The notes: a model not told the origin generated them from the letters alone. 64,000 bases of DNA from Cladocopium goreaui (GCA_947184155.2 CAMXCT020006767.1:124001-188000); one strand, 5' to 3'; positions 39,645 through 52,018 are shown, numbered from the stretch's first letter. Program-made: numbers and translations.

Positions 39645-40155
39645 CACTGCCATGGCCCAGAACCAACGGAGGCTTCCTCGCTTGTCCATTCAACAGCAGC
39701 CCTGAGAGCCCGGGCCACCAAGGCTGGTCCGAGCCTTGAAGAAATAGAAGCCATAGTCGGAAGTAATGTGAGCTCAATGGCACAATCTCACCGCCCGGCA
39801 CAGCACCTTCCGAACAAGATGTCAGAGATTTCTACAATGGTAAAGTAGCTGTGAATTTGGGCACGATCACCTCGACCAAACTCCTAGTCTTTGAATGCCA
39901 CACCTTGGTTGTAGCAACCATCAAAGCAGAAGTGAGCAAGATAAATGATACTTCCAGCCAAAGCACGTTACCGACTGCAGAGCGAGACAGACGCATTGCA
40001 GAGCAGCGCCAGCGCCTTGCTGGCCTACGCCTCAAGGGAGATGAAGAAGTGGCCCACACTTCCTATGACTTGGCCTTTACCATGTTGGAAAAAGATACCA
40101 TCACATACCTTCACCCAGAGAAGTTCGTCACCAGAAGGGCTGAACTGTTACAGCG
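39645..40155 (+). pseudogene. Fragment of an unknown conserved-looking protein, one frameshift
   Basis: The first frame (to 39848) is Ala/Arg-rich and helical. A better continuation uses another frame from about 39815 (RDFYNGKVAVNLG) to about 40150, with AERDRRIAEQRQRLAGLRLKG and EEVAHTSYDLAFTMLEKDT stretches that look like a real helical domain. The frame loses character at about 40155, exactly where the minus-strand copia integrase also ends, so a rearrangement junction lies there. I cannot assign a function. Confidence 0.45.
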
Positions 40156-40982
40156 CTTCACATAGACTTTGGTGTGAAATGGAAGAAGCTCTGGAACTGG
40201 ATGGCCCACTTGTTGCAGTTGCCATCGTAGACGACGCTCAGAGGCATGACGAACCAACATCGGCCACATCTCCTCGTTGATGTTGTGGGCCTTCATCAAG
40301 ATCTTGGCATGCCGTTTGATCAAGCCGATTTCACACTCGGCTCGTCCGTTGCTCTTCCAATCGCTTCCACATGTGTATGTTGCCACTTTATCTCTGTGAT
40401 GGCACCAACGTTGAACTGCCCGGGATGTAAACTCTCGTGCCCGGTCTGCATGTAGTCGCAGCACCTGAAGTCCAAGGCTTCGCACTCGGCCGTAAATTTT
40501 TGCTATGCCTTCCATGACATCAGCAGTCTTTCGTGAGTGGATAACCTCTGAGAACGTGAGAGTTTTGACTTTCACCTGTTTGCATTCCTCCACCAACTTC
40601 ATCCAGCTGTTGTAAGACGCTTGTGCTGCATTCATTGCGTCCTCATCCACTGTATTATGACCTACCTCATCACCCTCCTCAAAGCGAGGAAATTCAACAT
40701 CTTCTACATCATCATTCACTCCATCCTCTTCGATCACCTCATCTAGGGATGGTAGCGGAGCATCCTCTGGTGGTGCTGCATGACCTGGGCCCACCAATGG
40801 ATGATCATCAGCTGTGACAGGAAAAGTATGATGTAGCTTCCTGTATGCCCAAGCTGATCCTTCCCACGTTTGAGTCGACCTGACAAGTCCATCGACAAAC
40901 AAAAAGCACCAGGATGTTGTACCCGCCGATGATGACGAGATTGACCTGCAGCCTCAACGCACACTTTGCAGTCTCTTCTCAT
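40155..40982 (-). pseudogene. Copia-type integrase, frameshifted and truncated
   Basis: Part of the element starting at 45381. The frame from 40982 has a CKVC zinc-ligand pair and LSMDLSG with the first catalytic Asp. It changes frame near 40830 into the frame ending left of 40155, which has LRLHADRAREF (second Asp) and NGRAECEIGLIKR (catalytic Glu). An acidic Asp/Glu-rich insert separates the first Asp from the rest. Sequence ends at KVYVKRC (about 40157), so reverse transcriptase and RNase H are absent. Confidence 0.75.
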
Positions 40983-41222
40983 GGGTTGATGATCTCAAAG
41001 GACGTGCCGCTTCCATTTGTTCAGAGCGACTTCTGATAAGGGGCACAATTGCGGCTGTCCCCGTTGGGCTCTCGTGCCATCAGTCTCACAGTCCCAGTTT
41101 GCCTCCTCCGCATTGCCCGGTGCCCCAAGCTGGCGACAGCCCTCTTTGTCCTTTGCAAACTTTCTCTTCATCCCATCGCAGCTTTTAAACCCCGGAGCCC
41201 ATGTAGCCCACGTTGATGATTC

Positions 41223-42133
41223 TCATCCAAACCATCTAATGTTGTGTGCAGCAGTGGTGGGTTTTGGCTTTACATGTCCATACGTTCCCTGTTCAAAACT
41301 GGTGTGACGAAACCCATACTTAGCAGCAAAACTTTTCCAAGCTGCCATTCTCCAGATGTTCATGTATCCATGCCGCTGCACATCTTGATTGGAACGATAT
41401 TCTCTTGGATCTTGAGGCTGTTCGAGTGCGAACAACACCTTCTCACACCATCCCGCCTTGTAGTGCTCTGCAATGGAGTACACCAACATCATGCGGAAGA
41501 GCAACGTGACATCTTCTTCGACTTTTTCCAATTGCGCAGGAGACAAGGTTGAAAGACCATATGGTTCAGCTTCGCTTCTCACAGGTTTGGGACCTCCATC
41601 TTCAGCATATCTGCAGGCCGAAACGGACCTGCATGGTGGGCCCAATCAGGCCATGTAGCGACGCCTTCATAGCTTAATTTCATCAAGAAGAGCATCACTT
41701 GGTCATTCATCATGTCCATCTTGGGGTTGATCAACTTGTCAGCACAGATGACCACAGTGTGAGCGTCCTCTAATTTCTTCCATGTCTTTTGGTCCAGACC
41801 ACTGTAGAGATGAACCACCACTCGCCGAGCTCTCAGGATTTGACGCCTTTGCCTTCTATTCCACGGCAGCTGATCTCCTTGAACTTCTTGAGTTGATGGA
41901 GCAATCTTGCGGCAGATGCTGTCAGGAAGATCTGGATATTCTCGTTTCAGCAGAACCATAAGAAGTACAGTCGGGTCCAAATTGGGGAACTTCGTCACCA
42001 ACTCCGGCTGTTGCAAGATCCCTCTGACCATTGCTGCTCTAGCCAAAGACACACCGCTCTCATGCTCCAGCTCACTGATCAGGTTCATGCCCAGCTTGCA
42101 GTCGATCAACGGACAACCATTCACGACCTCCAC
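41223..42133 (-). pseudogene. Region between protease and integrase, methyltransferase-like motifs
   Basis: Continuation of the polyprotein. The frame from 42133 to 41640 includes protease C-terminal sequence, then VVVHLYSGLD (about 41800). After a frame change near 41640 it continues GPPCRSVSACRYAEDGGP (about 41600-41640) to 41223. HLYSG-D and GPPC at this spacing recall motifs I and IV of C5 methyltransferases, but the Gln after PC and the ENV motif are missing, so activity is unlikely. Protease and integrase on either side confirm its place in the element. Confidence 0.55.
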
Positions 42134-43701
42134 TGGACCTCCACATCCAAATTCTTTCCATCAGGCCCTCGAAGTTGGCAATCTCCCCCGATCCAGGAAA
42201 CTTTATATCCCAGTTTGGTGATCGCACCCATCGGAACAATACCATTTCCAAAACTATCATCCTGCGGTGTGGACAGCAAAGTTGAAGTTCCATGTTGGAG
42301 ACGCAGTTTTGAAGTAGTACCCTGAGCAAGTGCCACAACTGTAGGTGTCGCCTCCTCCCACTCCAACCATGATGCTGCCCTTCTCAGTGCGTGGGTCGCG
42401 CCACTGTCCAACGACATTTTTCCTTCCTGGTTCTGAGTGACATCACCAACTTCTTGAAGGCTGATGGATTTCACGCTGGGTAGGTGCAACGACTTCAGGA
42501 GCAGCTCTTCTGATTTTCCACCTCCAGCTCCTTCCGGTTTCTCGCTTGTAGCAGTTGTGCCTGATGCACCCGCATTTTTCGTACCACCTCCAACACCCTT
42601 GTTCTCCTCATTGGCATTGCCAGGGGTCTTGTTTCCATCTTTTTTGATTTCTGACTGGGTGTTCTCTTTGACCCCCACCTTGCCTTCTCCTTTGCCTTTG
42701 CTACCCTTGTGTTCTCCTTTCCCTTTGGCATCTTTCTTTTCTTTTCCACCTCCAACATCTTGTCCACCATCTTGACCTCCATCTCCCCCCACAGGCGCAC
42801 GTGCCTGTGCTTTCGTAGGGCAATCTTGTTGTAGATGTTGTGTGGAGCTGCAAAGCCAACATCGTAAGTTCTTGTCGCTCACATTGTCCCATGAGTGTGG
42901 CCACCGACACCCTTGTCCTTGACGACATCCTCCATCCGTCAACCAAAATTTGCACGGCCATGTTGATGGGGTGGACGATTCGCTGGACTTTGCTGTAGAT
43001 GGTGACTGCAGCCCTTTCACTGATGGTTTTGCTGGGGTTTTGCATTCACTGACAATTGTGGCGGTTGGGTGCACAGCATTCTCCGCCTCCGCCAGCAGCA
43101 GATCATAGAAAAGCCAAAGGTTCTCCATGGATGGTCTCACGTCCAGGTTGTGGTTCATCCTGAACGTGGCAATGCGAAAACTTGCCTGAGTCGATCCGTT
43201 GACGATCGGTTTGGAGATTCCATCCAGTGTTCGGATCATCAGCAATGGATCCGGAAGCTGAGTGCACAACTCAGCAGCTCTGCTTGCCTTTCGCTTCCAT
43301 AGACGTAGAGCAGCAACCGTTTCCTGAGCTGTTTTGGTACCTGAGGCAGTGGTTAAATCTTCTAGCAGTCGGCTGCGCTCTGCCATTCCACCTGGTTGAA
43401 ATGTGCGAAAGATTCTAAAGAGTATGCCAGTGGTTGTCAACTCTCTGGCTGCAACGACCTCATCTTTGATGCCCTTCGGGATGGACTGCAAAAGGAGAGA
43501 CGTCATTCTTTGATCCAATCTTTCATAGCCCCCAGAGATCTTGGAGTTTTCTGGGGCGGTAATTTGCAATCGAGCCAATGGGTCGGCATAGAGCCACTCA
43601 GAGTACTTGTCCGTGGTCGCCTGCATGAGTCTCCTCCACCAAGACGCAGCATTTTTGCATAAGTCTCCAACCAGTGGTGCAAGTTGGATCGGATCAACCA
43701 A
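42121..43701 (-). pseudogene. Copia-type gag C-terminal part and protease
   Basis: Gag body (about 43700-43050) followed by two zinc fingers: a CCCH finger C-X8-C-X5-C-X3-H (about 42890-42955) and a CCHC knuckle C-X2-C-X4-H-X4-C (about 42820-42862). A long Gly/Lys-rich linker leads to the aspartic protease active site MSLDSGATHAL (about 42385-42417). The frame ends at 42121 because GTGGAGGTC is duplicated (11-bp insertion); the undisturbed protein continues in the frame starting at 42133. A frameshift near 43690 separates it from the upstream gag part. Confidence 0.8.
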
Positions 43702-45381
43702 TCTCCAGCTTCCAAACTTGAATCGCGTCCTTCCGGTGAAGGCAAGAGAGGTAGAGTGATTGGAATCGCTTTCAGATCACCATCTTCGACCACATCTCGA
43801 TCTCCTCGTGACATGCTACGCTGACGCCCAGCCCGATCTTGAGTGCAAAACTGCCTTTCGAAGATCTGCATCTTTAGCGAGCTCCGAACTAGGTCCATAT
43901 ACATCTCCAAGCTCATGCTCAATGCTAGCCCGACCTCGTGCATATACATCTCCATGCCCATGCTCAGTGCTAGCCCGACCTCGTGCATATACATCTCCAA
44001 GCTCATGCTCAATGCTAGCCCGACCTCGTGCATATACATCTCCATGCCCATGCTCAGTGCTAGCCCGACCTCGTGCATATACATCTCCATGCTCATGCTC
44101 GGCACCAACCTGACGTTGCGAGCCAACGAGACCATGATCATGCTGCATGCTAGACCGATCACCATGAGATACATTGCCATGAACATGCTGCATGCTAGCC
44201 CGATCACCATGAAATACATCACCATGAACATGCTGCAAGCTAGCCCGATCACCATGAAATACATCACCATGAACATGCTGCATGCAAGCCCGATCTGGTT
44301 GATTAAGATCACCAAGCGCATGCTCAGTGCCAGCCCGATCACCATGAAACATGCCGTGATGGCCAGCCGCTTCACTAGACATCCAACGATCGGTCATGCC
44401 AGCTTGACGTTTCATGCATGCTACTGACTCCGCAAGTTCTTTCTCCCTAGCAGACTCTGTCAAAAACGGAATGGACCAATACCCAGACAACTGTTTGTTT
44501 TTCAAAGTTTCTTGATCCAACTTCTCTTGCAGTGCTGCTACTTCCCTTTCAAGCCAAAGGTTCCTAGCCGCTCTTGGTGAGCAGACATCACTGCTCCGAT
44601 TTCCGTTCCCACCCATCACACCTCGGATCTTTCTGGGAGGTTCCACGCTAGGCTCAACACTGCTGATGTCCGGAGGCCAAACAGGCAAAGCAGGTGGATC
44701 TGGTGGTGGTGGTCCCGGCGGAACACGTGTGCCATTTGGTGTGCAATGGAAAGACTCAGGTGATACCCATGCTCCATGTGATTCCATAGATGGGGTCATG
44801 CGTGGAGGTGACTTCGGCACCCATGACGGCGGTATTGCTAAAGCAACATGACGATCCCTTTCTTCCCTCATTTTCTGAAGTTCTCGTTGAAACTCATCAT
44901 TCTGTTGCTGAAGCCTAGCTGTTTCATGTTGAAAGTGCTGAAGAACCTGGTCACCCAACTCTTTCTCTAACTCTTTTCCATTCATCTCTACTTTTCCATC
45001 AGTTCCCAGATCAGCCCTCACCGACCGATCCGCAGCATGTCCTCTTCGCCTCCAAGCTCTCTCAGAACGCCTCGCGGCAGCTTCCACATGTTTCTCCACA
45101 CCGCTGGGCTCAGCAGGACGACCCCTTTCACTGGCAGGTGACTCAAACTGACCCACAGACTGCAAACCGCTTGGCATCTCTCGCAGTGGTTTTGGTGAGT
45201 TTTCTGGTTCATCATCATGGGGAACAGGTTGATGCCTACCATCTAAATCCAAAGGCCGCATATGTTCAAGAGCATGGTCTGTTTGAACTCCATCACTCCA
45301 GAAAGGGCATGCAGGGGGAACCGAACTGGATCTTTTCCTATCTTCCATTGCTAAGGCAGGCGTTTTGGGCTCATAACTCAT
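43702..45381 (-). pseudogene. Copia-type gag N-terminal part with 15-aa repeats
   Basis: Starts at ATG 45381. Disordered Pro/Glu/Arg-rich N-terminus, a coiled-coil stretch (HETARLQQQNDEFQRELQKM, about 44900), a Pro-rich segment, a second coiled coil (REVAALQEKLDQETLKNK, about 44530) and then the 15-aa repeat block. The frame stops at 43816, but the protein continues in another frame (SRGDRDVVEDGDLKAIPITL) until near 43690, where a second frameshift restores the downstream gag frame. Two breaks within 130 bp indicate decay. Confidence 0.7.
43895..44370. repeat. 45-bp coding tandem repeats in gag
   Basis: About ten units of 45 bp (15 aa, HGDVxxxGRASxxH pattern). There are two subfamilies: five units near 43900-44110 (VYARGRAS) and four to five near 44140-44340 (VFHGDRAS). 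In the first subfamily two variants alternate (GH/EL), suggesting later duplication in 90-bp pairs. The length multiple of three keeps the gag frame open. Confidence 0.9.
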
Positions 45382-45383
45382 AA

Positions 45384-45401
45384 CCCTCGAAACGTCGAGG
45401 G
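45384..45401 (-). other. Hairpin directly upstream of the gag start
   Basis: CCCTCGA-AACG-TCGAGGG, a perfect 7-bp stem with 4-nt loop, two bases upstream of the gag ATG at 45381. It would sit at the initiation site of the RNA. No primer-binding site or LTR end was found further right. Confidence 0.65.
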
Positions 45402-48339
45402 CACGGTCCTTTTCTCTTGATAAGAAATGCCTTCAAAGATCAGATGAATATGTCCAAGTTGTGCAAATGTTCTGCAACAACAATGCGGTGCAACTACCGA
45501 TGTTGTGAAACGGTGTTGTGCAACAAATGTGCTCCAACTTTCGAAAACATGAAATCGCCAAAGGGGTCCATAGATGTTGAACGGGAAAACGAAGGGTCGG
45601 GGACATTGGGTCTGCTTAGAAATTCATCCACCTCATTCTACCTGATAACAATCGTGACAGGTAGACAGTCACAATTGAAATGAGCAGATGCACGGCAACA
45701 TATACAACCCAACCCCAATTCAATGCAGCAGGACAGAAACTTTGCTGTTTCACCACGATTTGTTCGCAAGTAATTAACAAGCATACACCGCCCCCTCCCC
45801 ATGTAGGTCACAGGCGGTGAATGATAGAAAATATGTTAAACCTGTACTACCAAAAAGGGATCAGTTTGAAGAAAGCAGGGGAGATCGTCATTTGTTTTCC
45901 TAAAAAAATATCATCGTCACAGTATGGTATCCAGGTCCCAGTGCCACGCCACCGGTAAAAACATCGTTCCAAAAGGTGACATTGCGACCAGGCTTCCCGC
46001 GCGACAAATTCCCAAAGCAGAGTTGGAACCACGCAGCGTTCAGACGGCAGCAACTGCTAGGTTCAAATATTGAGGCACAGATACTGTCTAGTAAGTAATG
46101 ATTTGCAGCTTTGACACGCACTTTTGATGGATTGCAAACACACGGGTGTTTTCATCTTCGTTTGAAACCGCATGTTAGTCATGATACAAATATTGCATCA
46201 ACCAAACAAACCATTGTGACCCAAGGTGCTGGCGCAAAACGGCCCAGATTGACAACCAAACTATACGGACAAAAAATCATAAACTCGTTATTATCTGAAG
46301 CTCTTTGATGCGCTTGAGGGACCGAAAAATCAATGTTATTCCTCCAGCTGGCTGGTTCCACAAATGCGTCGGTGCGACTCGCAACGATGTCAGCGTGCGT
46401 TTTGTTTCGTTTTGTTTAGCAATCGCGGGTTTGCATTTGGCCAGAAATCTGCGAAAACCTCGTTTCCATTTCAATTTTAGAGACCGTGGCCGTGGTGAAA
46501 AAAAATTCGCGCCAACAGCTGGGATTGTTCCCGCCGGGAAACATGGCATGGTAGAAACCAAGACGCGCAGCAAAACATCCGTAGGACGATGGCCCACGTA
46601 ACGGTCGGCTTTGTTGCGTCTTCTTGCGTCTCCGTGTGGTAAATGCCATGGAAACGTATCCAGGACAGAGCGTGAGGGGGGAGTGAAAATATCAATACTA
46701 TTTTTTTTCGAAGAACGCGAATGTTGAACTTTACAATCAATGCACCGACATGCAAAAATATGTAGAAATTATATATATAATTTGTCCCTCGATGGTTTGC
46801 ATTATTTACAAATCGAATCCGGCCAGAACATGCTAAAACACACCTCAACACCCTGCAGGTGGTACAAAACAGGCGCATCAACCTTGGATTTTTCCGCTAA
46901 ACTTTTACATTGGCCACTAGTTCAGACAAAAGAACAAGTATGCATGGGGGGTAGGGATGTGAAAAAAATCATGTTGCAAGGCTTTGCATCATTATGCATG
47001 ACTTGGTGTGGTTATGAAATGTTCATGCTACATTTCAAATAAAACATTCCAAAAACATAGTTTGCTGGGAATTTGTTGGCATCAGTGCTCTTGACACAGT
47101 GCTGGGAAAATTAATGGCACACGACTTACCAGAATGCTACATTTTCAGCAGCGATGCTGTCCCTTTCAATGATAGTTTTTTTTTTGTTTTGGGTTTAACA
47201 TGTTCGAGAAAATACTGTCCATATACGACGGCTTGAATGCCCGCAATGAATTTTGCGATCTATGATTGCACATATCACCAGACGTATTTTGAACATTTGG
47301 TGTGGAAATGATGGTTTTTTTTTGCATTGAATTGCGTACTGTACTTTCGCAGGAATGGACAAATACAAGTGTGGGGAACGGTCTGCAGAATTACGGTTTT
47401 TTCAAAAAAACACATATAAAGAGTTGTAGTGAACAAAAAATGTTGCATGCTCCAGCCCTGGGTTGGGCACTTTCTGCTGGAGGTATTGCGTCCTTGAATG
47501 GCATATTCTTCATTTGCATAGGAATTATGTGTGACTAGTGGGACGGGGACGGGTTCAATTTGCAAAGGTCAGTTTGTATTTCACCAGTGTTTTTCAATAT
47601 TTTGAACAACGAGTACCAGAATGTTGTTTTTTTCAACGTACTACATCGCGCAGTAAAATTCTGAGGCTTTAAATTGAAGGTGTTTGCCCCCCCAAAAAAA
47701 TAGGCCGCATGCTGCAAAATAGTATGTATGTCTGTATATATATATATATTTGTTTTTTTCAGCGCGCCTTTTTCTGCGGGAACCTGATCCTGTGACAGTG
47801 TTTATATTGGCCTGTCCCTAGTTGTGTTGACAAATGCTATACTGGACAGTCCCCCGATCTTTTGGCAGGTTTTATATTGGTCTGTCCCCAGCGGTGCCAA
47901 ATCCAAATTGCATCTTGGGGTTTCCAAAAAATTTCATTATTTTCGCTTAAGAAAAAAAATGTTTTTCGCGGACACAAATTTGTTGCCGAAACAAATGTAA
48001 ACACAACGGACGGACGAAAAACAAAACGGATAGAGTTAGAGAAGAGGAAACAAATGAAAAAACAAATGAAACTTCAGCATACAAATAAAATATCAAACCA
48101 GTGGAGTGCTTGAAGAAGTGGGTTGTAGAATTGTTTTTCCTGTGGTGTTTTCACCCCTCACATTCCATATTGATATTTTCATTGAATCACTGCTTTTGGC
48201 TACTGGGCCATGACCAAACACGCACACGAAATTTAAGTTCAAATTCATCATGCATGCTTGTTGGCAACCCGTATTGGGCGCAAGATCCTAGAAAAAAATG
48301 ATGCGGATTTCTTGCGGGCCGGCCGGAAGCAAACCCTCA
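45402..48339. other. No gene seen
   Basis: AT-rich. Contains a TA microsatellite (47738-47751), A-runs, and a short phrase tttatattggyctgtcccyag at about 47801 and 47871. Open frames are short, mutually antisense and without protein character. Confidence 0.5.
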
Positions 48340-49480
48340 CCAATATGCCCTGTCTACCCGCGCTGGCACAGGTGCGGTGGTCCATGCACTCACAACAGCC
48401 ACTCACACCAATCCCACCAACACAATTAGAAGACCGCACTGCAAGCCATCCAGCAACAACTCTAACCCACCGAGTTTTTACTGGCCTAGCTGGATGACAT
48501 CTATGCCGTGGTTCAGCGCGACAGAGTCCGTGCAGTATACGACATCACACACACACACACACACCCGCATCCAATTCAACAGTGGCAAAACCCGAGTTTG
48601 GAATGCAGCCGGCGTCGCCCCGCCACACCTGGATCCCCTCGGCCCCGATGTGTGGGTCGGCGACCACGCCCTCCCCCGAGCAGCAAGGGCTCACCATACT
48701 CGGCGCACCCCTGGGTTCCCTTGAGTATGTGGCCGAACAAGTCGAACACACCACACGAAGCGACCAATGCCTCCTAGAACGCATCCCAGCCTTGGATGAC
48801 CCACAAGCTTCGTGGCTACTGCTCCTCTTTTGTGCCAGGCCCCGGTGCAACTACATCCTCCGCACCACAGCCCCGGAGCTCACACAAGAGTTCGCCCTTC
48901 GCCACGACACAGTGGTGGCAGCATGCTTGCAAACCCTGCTCGGCTTTTCGGACATGCCAACAACCAGCTTAACCACAGCACACCTCCCATTGTCCCAGGG
49001 CAGCCTGGGTTCAACATCAGGAGCAGTCCCAGCGCAGCCAGCATACTGAGCATCATGTGCCGACACGTTCCCAGTCCTCCACCGTCACCCTCACCGCAAG
49101 AATCCTGCAGACTTTCCAGGCTCCCGGCCAACAGTGCCCACGGACTGCCTTTATTCAACGCCAGTCAACTGGCCATTGACACAACCCTGGTCGCCCGACT
49201 CAAAAGTGCTGGCCAACCACACCGTCAAGGCAGACAATACGCAGCCGCAGCATTACAAGACGCACGCCGGGTCAAAGAACGAGGTGAAGCGCAGAGGTAA
49301 CGCACTTCCTCAGACAAGTGGCCCACATAAGAGCACAAATCTACCCCGCAACATCCGCTCCACAGCCATCATTGCATAGATGGCGAGATGGCCTGCCATC
49401 GGCTTCGCAAATCCGGGGCCGCCGGTATAGAAATGGCTTTGCACATCCGTGCGCCGCCGGTATAGAAATGGTTTCGGGAA
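48340..49480 (+). pseudogene. LINE reverse-transcriptase relic
   Basis: Frameshifted fragment of a non-LTR element pol. LDDIYAVVQRDRVRAVYDI near 48496-48545 is the palm-domain catalytic segment (xxDD). After an AC microsatellite, QFNSGKTRVWNAAGVAPPHLD (48570-48640) and then, in another frame, GLTILGAPLGSLEYVAEQ through DDPQASWLLLLFCARPRCNYILRT (48680-48870) are typical downstream RT/thumb sequence. IDTTLVARL...DARRVKERG (49170-49300) and a last piece to about 49420 continue the C-terminal part. At least three frame changes; inactive. The N-terminal RT and endonuclease are missing. Confidence 0.7.
48546..48565. repeat. AC microsatellite inside the RT relic
   Basis: (CA)10 between the catalytic Asp-Asp segment and the GKT segment of the RT relic. 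In an intact protein these segments are a few residues apart, so the repeat expanded after inactivation. Confidence 0.85.
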
Positions 49481-50086
49481 GATTCGCTGCAGAAAAAGGT
49501 GCGGAATAAACAAAAAACACAACGAAATCTTCCGTATGTCCACAATTCCGTGCGGGTGCGAGGGTGTACCAATCATCCGTATGACTTGATGTACGATCGA
49601 ACTTTGGATGTCCAGTCATGTCGGGGATGTTCTGCAACACGTGCACCGGCCGGTTTCCAACGCAGCGTTCCGTGGACCCACCTGTCAGCAGGTTAACTAG
49701 CAATGTATCGTATCATCCAAGTTCCCAATATGAATTGGAACAACGGTGTGACCATAATTTCGCTTGATGTTAACTTACGACTTGTTTGAACCTTCATGTT
49801 CCATTCGTGCAAAATATCGTGCCAGGGACACGACCAATCCTGCGCGCGGGGTGTCGACAACAGGGTGGTATTGGATTCACTTTTTAAACAGAACCCGGAA
49901 GGCTGCGGCGTGGCACGTGTTGAATACAAACGTTGGACTAGGTGAAAAACAAATCGTGAAACTGAAGCACGCAACTGCAACATTTGCAGCTAACCGAGAA
50001 ATTTTCCTACAAACGCTCGGGCGCCGATTAAAGGTTGGGACTCGAAGTACAAATGTGTCGCACTCAAAGGCGTGCGCCTGACGTTT
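49481..50086. other. No gene seen
   Basis: Possible 3' UTR/LTR remains of the copia relic to the right. A short duplication gccgccggtatagaaatgg lies just before it (about 49418-49469). Nothing else is recognised. Confidence 0.4.
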
Positions 50087-51660
50087 TTACGTGTTCATGC
50101 TGTGTGCCCCAACCCCCCTCACTCCAAACCAATGCTTGTGGAAGGCATTGTAAGGTTTTGAACTGTGATTCCTGACAAGGATTGTGGGACACACACTTCT
50201 ACCGCACCAGCGGCGGTTGCAAAATTTGGTTTCCATAGCGTTTTGGATTTTGGCTTCGGACGCTGGGGCAACAGTGCAGCCAACGAGTTCAATTTGTTCG
50301 GCAGCTTCCAGTAAGGGTTGCAAATTTGACCTACTGAAACCAACCGCGGCTAAATCCTGACAGCACTGCCTTTTGAGTTTGGCATCCAAATGCTTGGTGA
50401 GGCAGTTCAACGGATTTGACGTGCCAGGGACCTTGCCTTTTCGGGACACCAATCTTGGACATAGAGGGCTGCCACGTTCATGTGTCGCATGCGGGCACCT
50501 GTGCCCAACCGTTTTGATGTTTGCAAACGCGGTGTTTGCATCTGTCCAAGCGCGACGGGTGGCCAAAACCAAACCCAAATCGCCTTCACCAAGCTGTTTG
50601 ATGAATATGATATCCCTACCACCTTTGCTCACTGCGCGTTTCGGCTCTCCGGACGATGTTGCGGAGAGTCCGGGCTGAGTTTGCGGGTGCGCAATGGCTA
50701 CGCTTGCACCTGTGGCCACCACACTCGCGTCACTGGAACGCCGTGTGTCCGAGCATGCTGCCCAATCCGAATCTGTAAAACTATCGACGGCCATCACACC
50801 GGAGGCCGTACTTTCGGGGTTGAAGGCCACAATTCTAGCCAAATTAAGTTTGTACAACAGCGTTCTAGTGTGAGAAAGTTTTCCCAATCCACTTCGTGGG
50901 GTTCCTCCATATATGTCGTGCCAGTTATTTTACTTCCGACTTGATGTTTTTACGATCTCTGCTGGGGTATACATTGCGTTTCCAAGACATTTGGGGCATT
51001 TGATTGCCCGTTCTATTTGGGTGTTGGACTCTGTGGCGGATTTTCCGTCCTGCGACTCTCGACGGCTTGGCATGCCAGAGGTCGAGGAGTGTGTGGATGT
51101 TGTCGCGGTGTTTGGCTTCAGGTACCGTAAAGAAAACATCATGCGTCCGCACCTTCGTGCGCCCCAACACGTTGACTTTTGTTCTTTGCGTTTCAACCTT
51201 CCCAACCTTCATGTTTATATATTTCCCGGCTTTTTTTTTGGACAGTAACAAAAATTAGATCGGTGGCGGCGGTTGCGACGTGGTGCAAGCTTGTTGCGCC
51301 AGTTTTCGAGCATGTGCGCACTGTGGGGTCACGCTTGCCTCGTTGGAATCTGTATCCCTTTGTGGCAATTTTTTCCGTGACTACCTGCTCGAACTCTTTC
51401 CCGTAGTTGCTACCGGCTGGGCGTCTACCGTGTAGATTCCCGACCAATTCCAACACTACATCCTTGAACAGGTCACCTCTTTCAAATTTCTTTTGCACAT
51501 CAGGGGGCTGACTGCGGAAATGCTGCTGGTACCCCAAGGGGACGCGAATGTGCACGGGGTTCCCTGCTGAATTTCCGGAATCCCAGCCCAACAAGCACGC
51601 GCGCCTGACGTCCCGTGACCCTGTGTTCCAACCTCGCTGCAAACATCCCACTACCAGGAA
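50087..51660 (-). pseudogene. Copia-type pol relic: reverse transcriptase and RNase H
   Basis: From right to left on the minus strand: RT palm/connection sequence (NPVHIRVPLGYQQHF, ELVGNLHGRRPAGSNYGKEFEQVV, KGYRFQRGKRDPTV; about 51560-51290), then a frameshifted stretch 51250-50925 (HRDNIHTLLDLWHAKPSR), then the RNase H domain from 50887: FTDSDWAACSDTRRS (catalytic Asp), LSATSSGEPK (Glu) and AWTDANTAF (Asp). The frame ends at 50087 with a Cys/Asn-rich tail. The YxDD motif lies in the damaged part and is not seen. No integrase or gag to the right, so it is truncated at its 5' end. Confidence 0.7.
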
Positions 51661-52018
51661 GAAATGTGACCCCTCGTACGGCGTAGGTGCACACGCGTTA
51701 GTTTTTTCTTCAAGCGCGCACACATAAAAATCAAAACAAAACCAAAATCCATGTTGAACCCTGAGACAGCACCTTGACCCAAACACAGGTTCGAAGTTCG
51801 AAGCAACAAAACCCAACATGTACGTTATGATTGTAAACTCGGTTGGGCCATTGGCGACGCGTTTGCGAACGAATCTGTGCCAACGGCAGAATTCAACGAT
51901 GCAGGTTGAATGTCGGCAGTCATGCTGTCGAAGGTGTGCGGCAAAACATAGCACCCACCTTCGTTTGGCTGGTTCGCGGCGTGGTCTTGCCAAAAGTTCA
52001 TGAAATTTTGTTAAAATC

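Noticed and set aside
43843..44427. Plus-strand Met/Ser/Ile repeat protein
   Set aside because: Antisense of the 45-bp gag repeats; the minus strand has gag context and zinc fingers.
46277..46649. Overlapping 80-106-codon frames on both strands
   Set aside because: Mutually antisense, no motif, no consistent composition.
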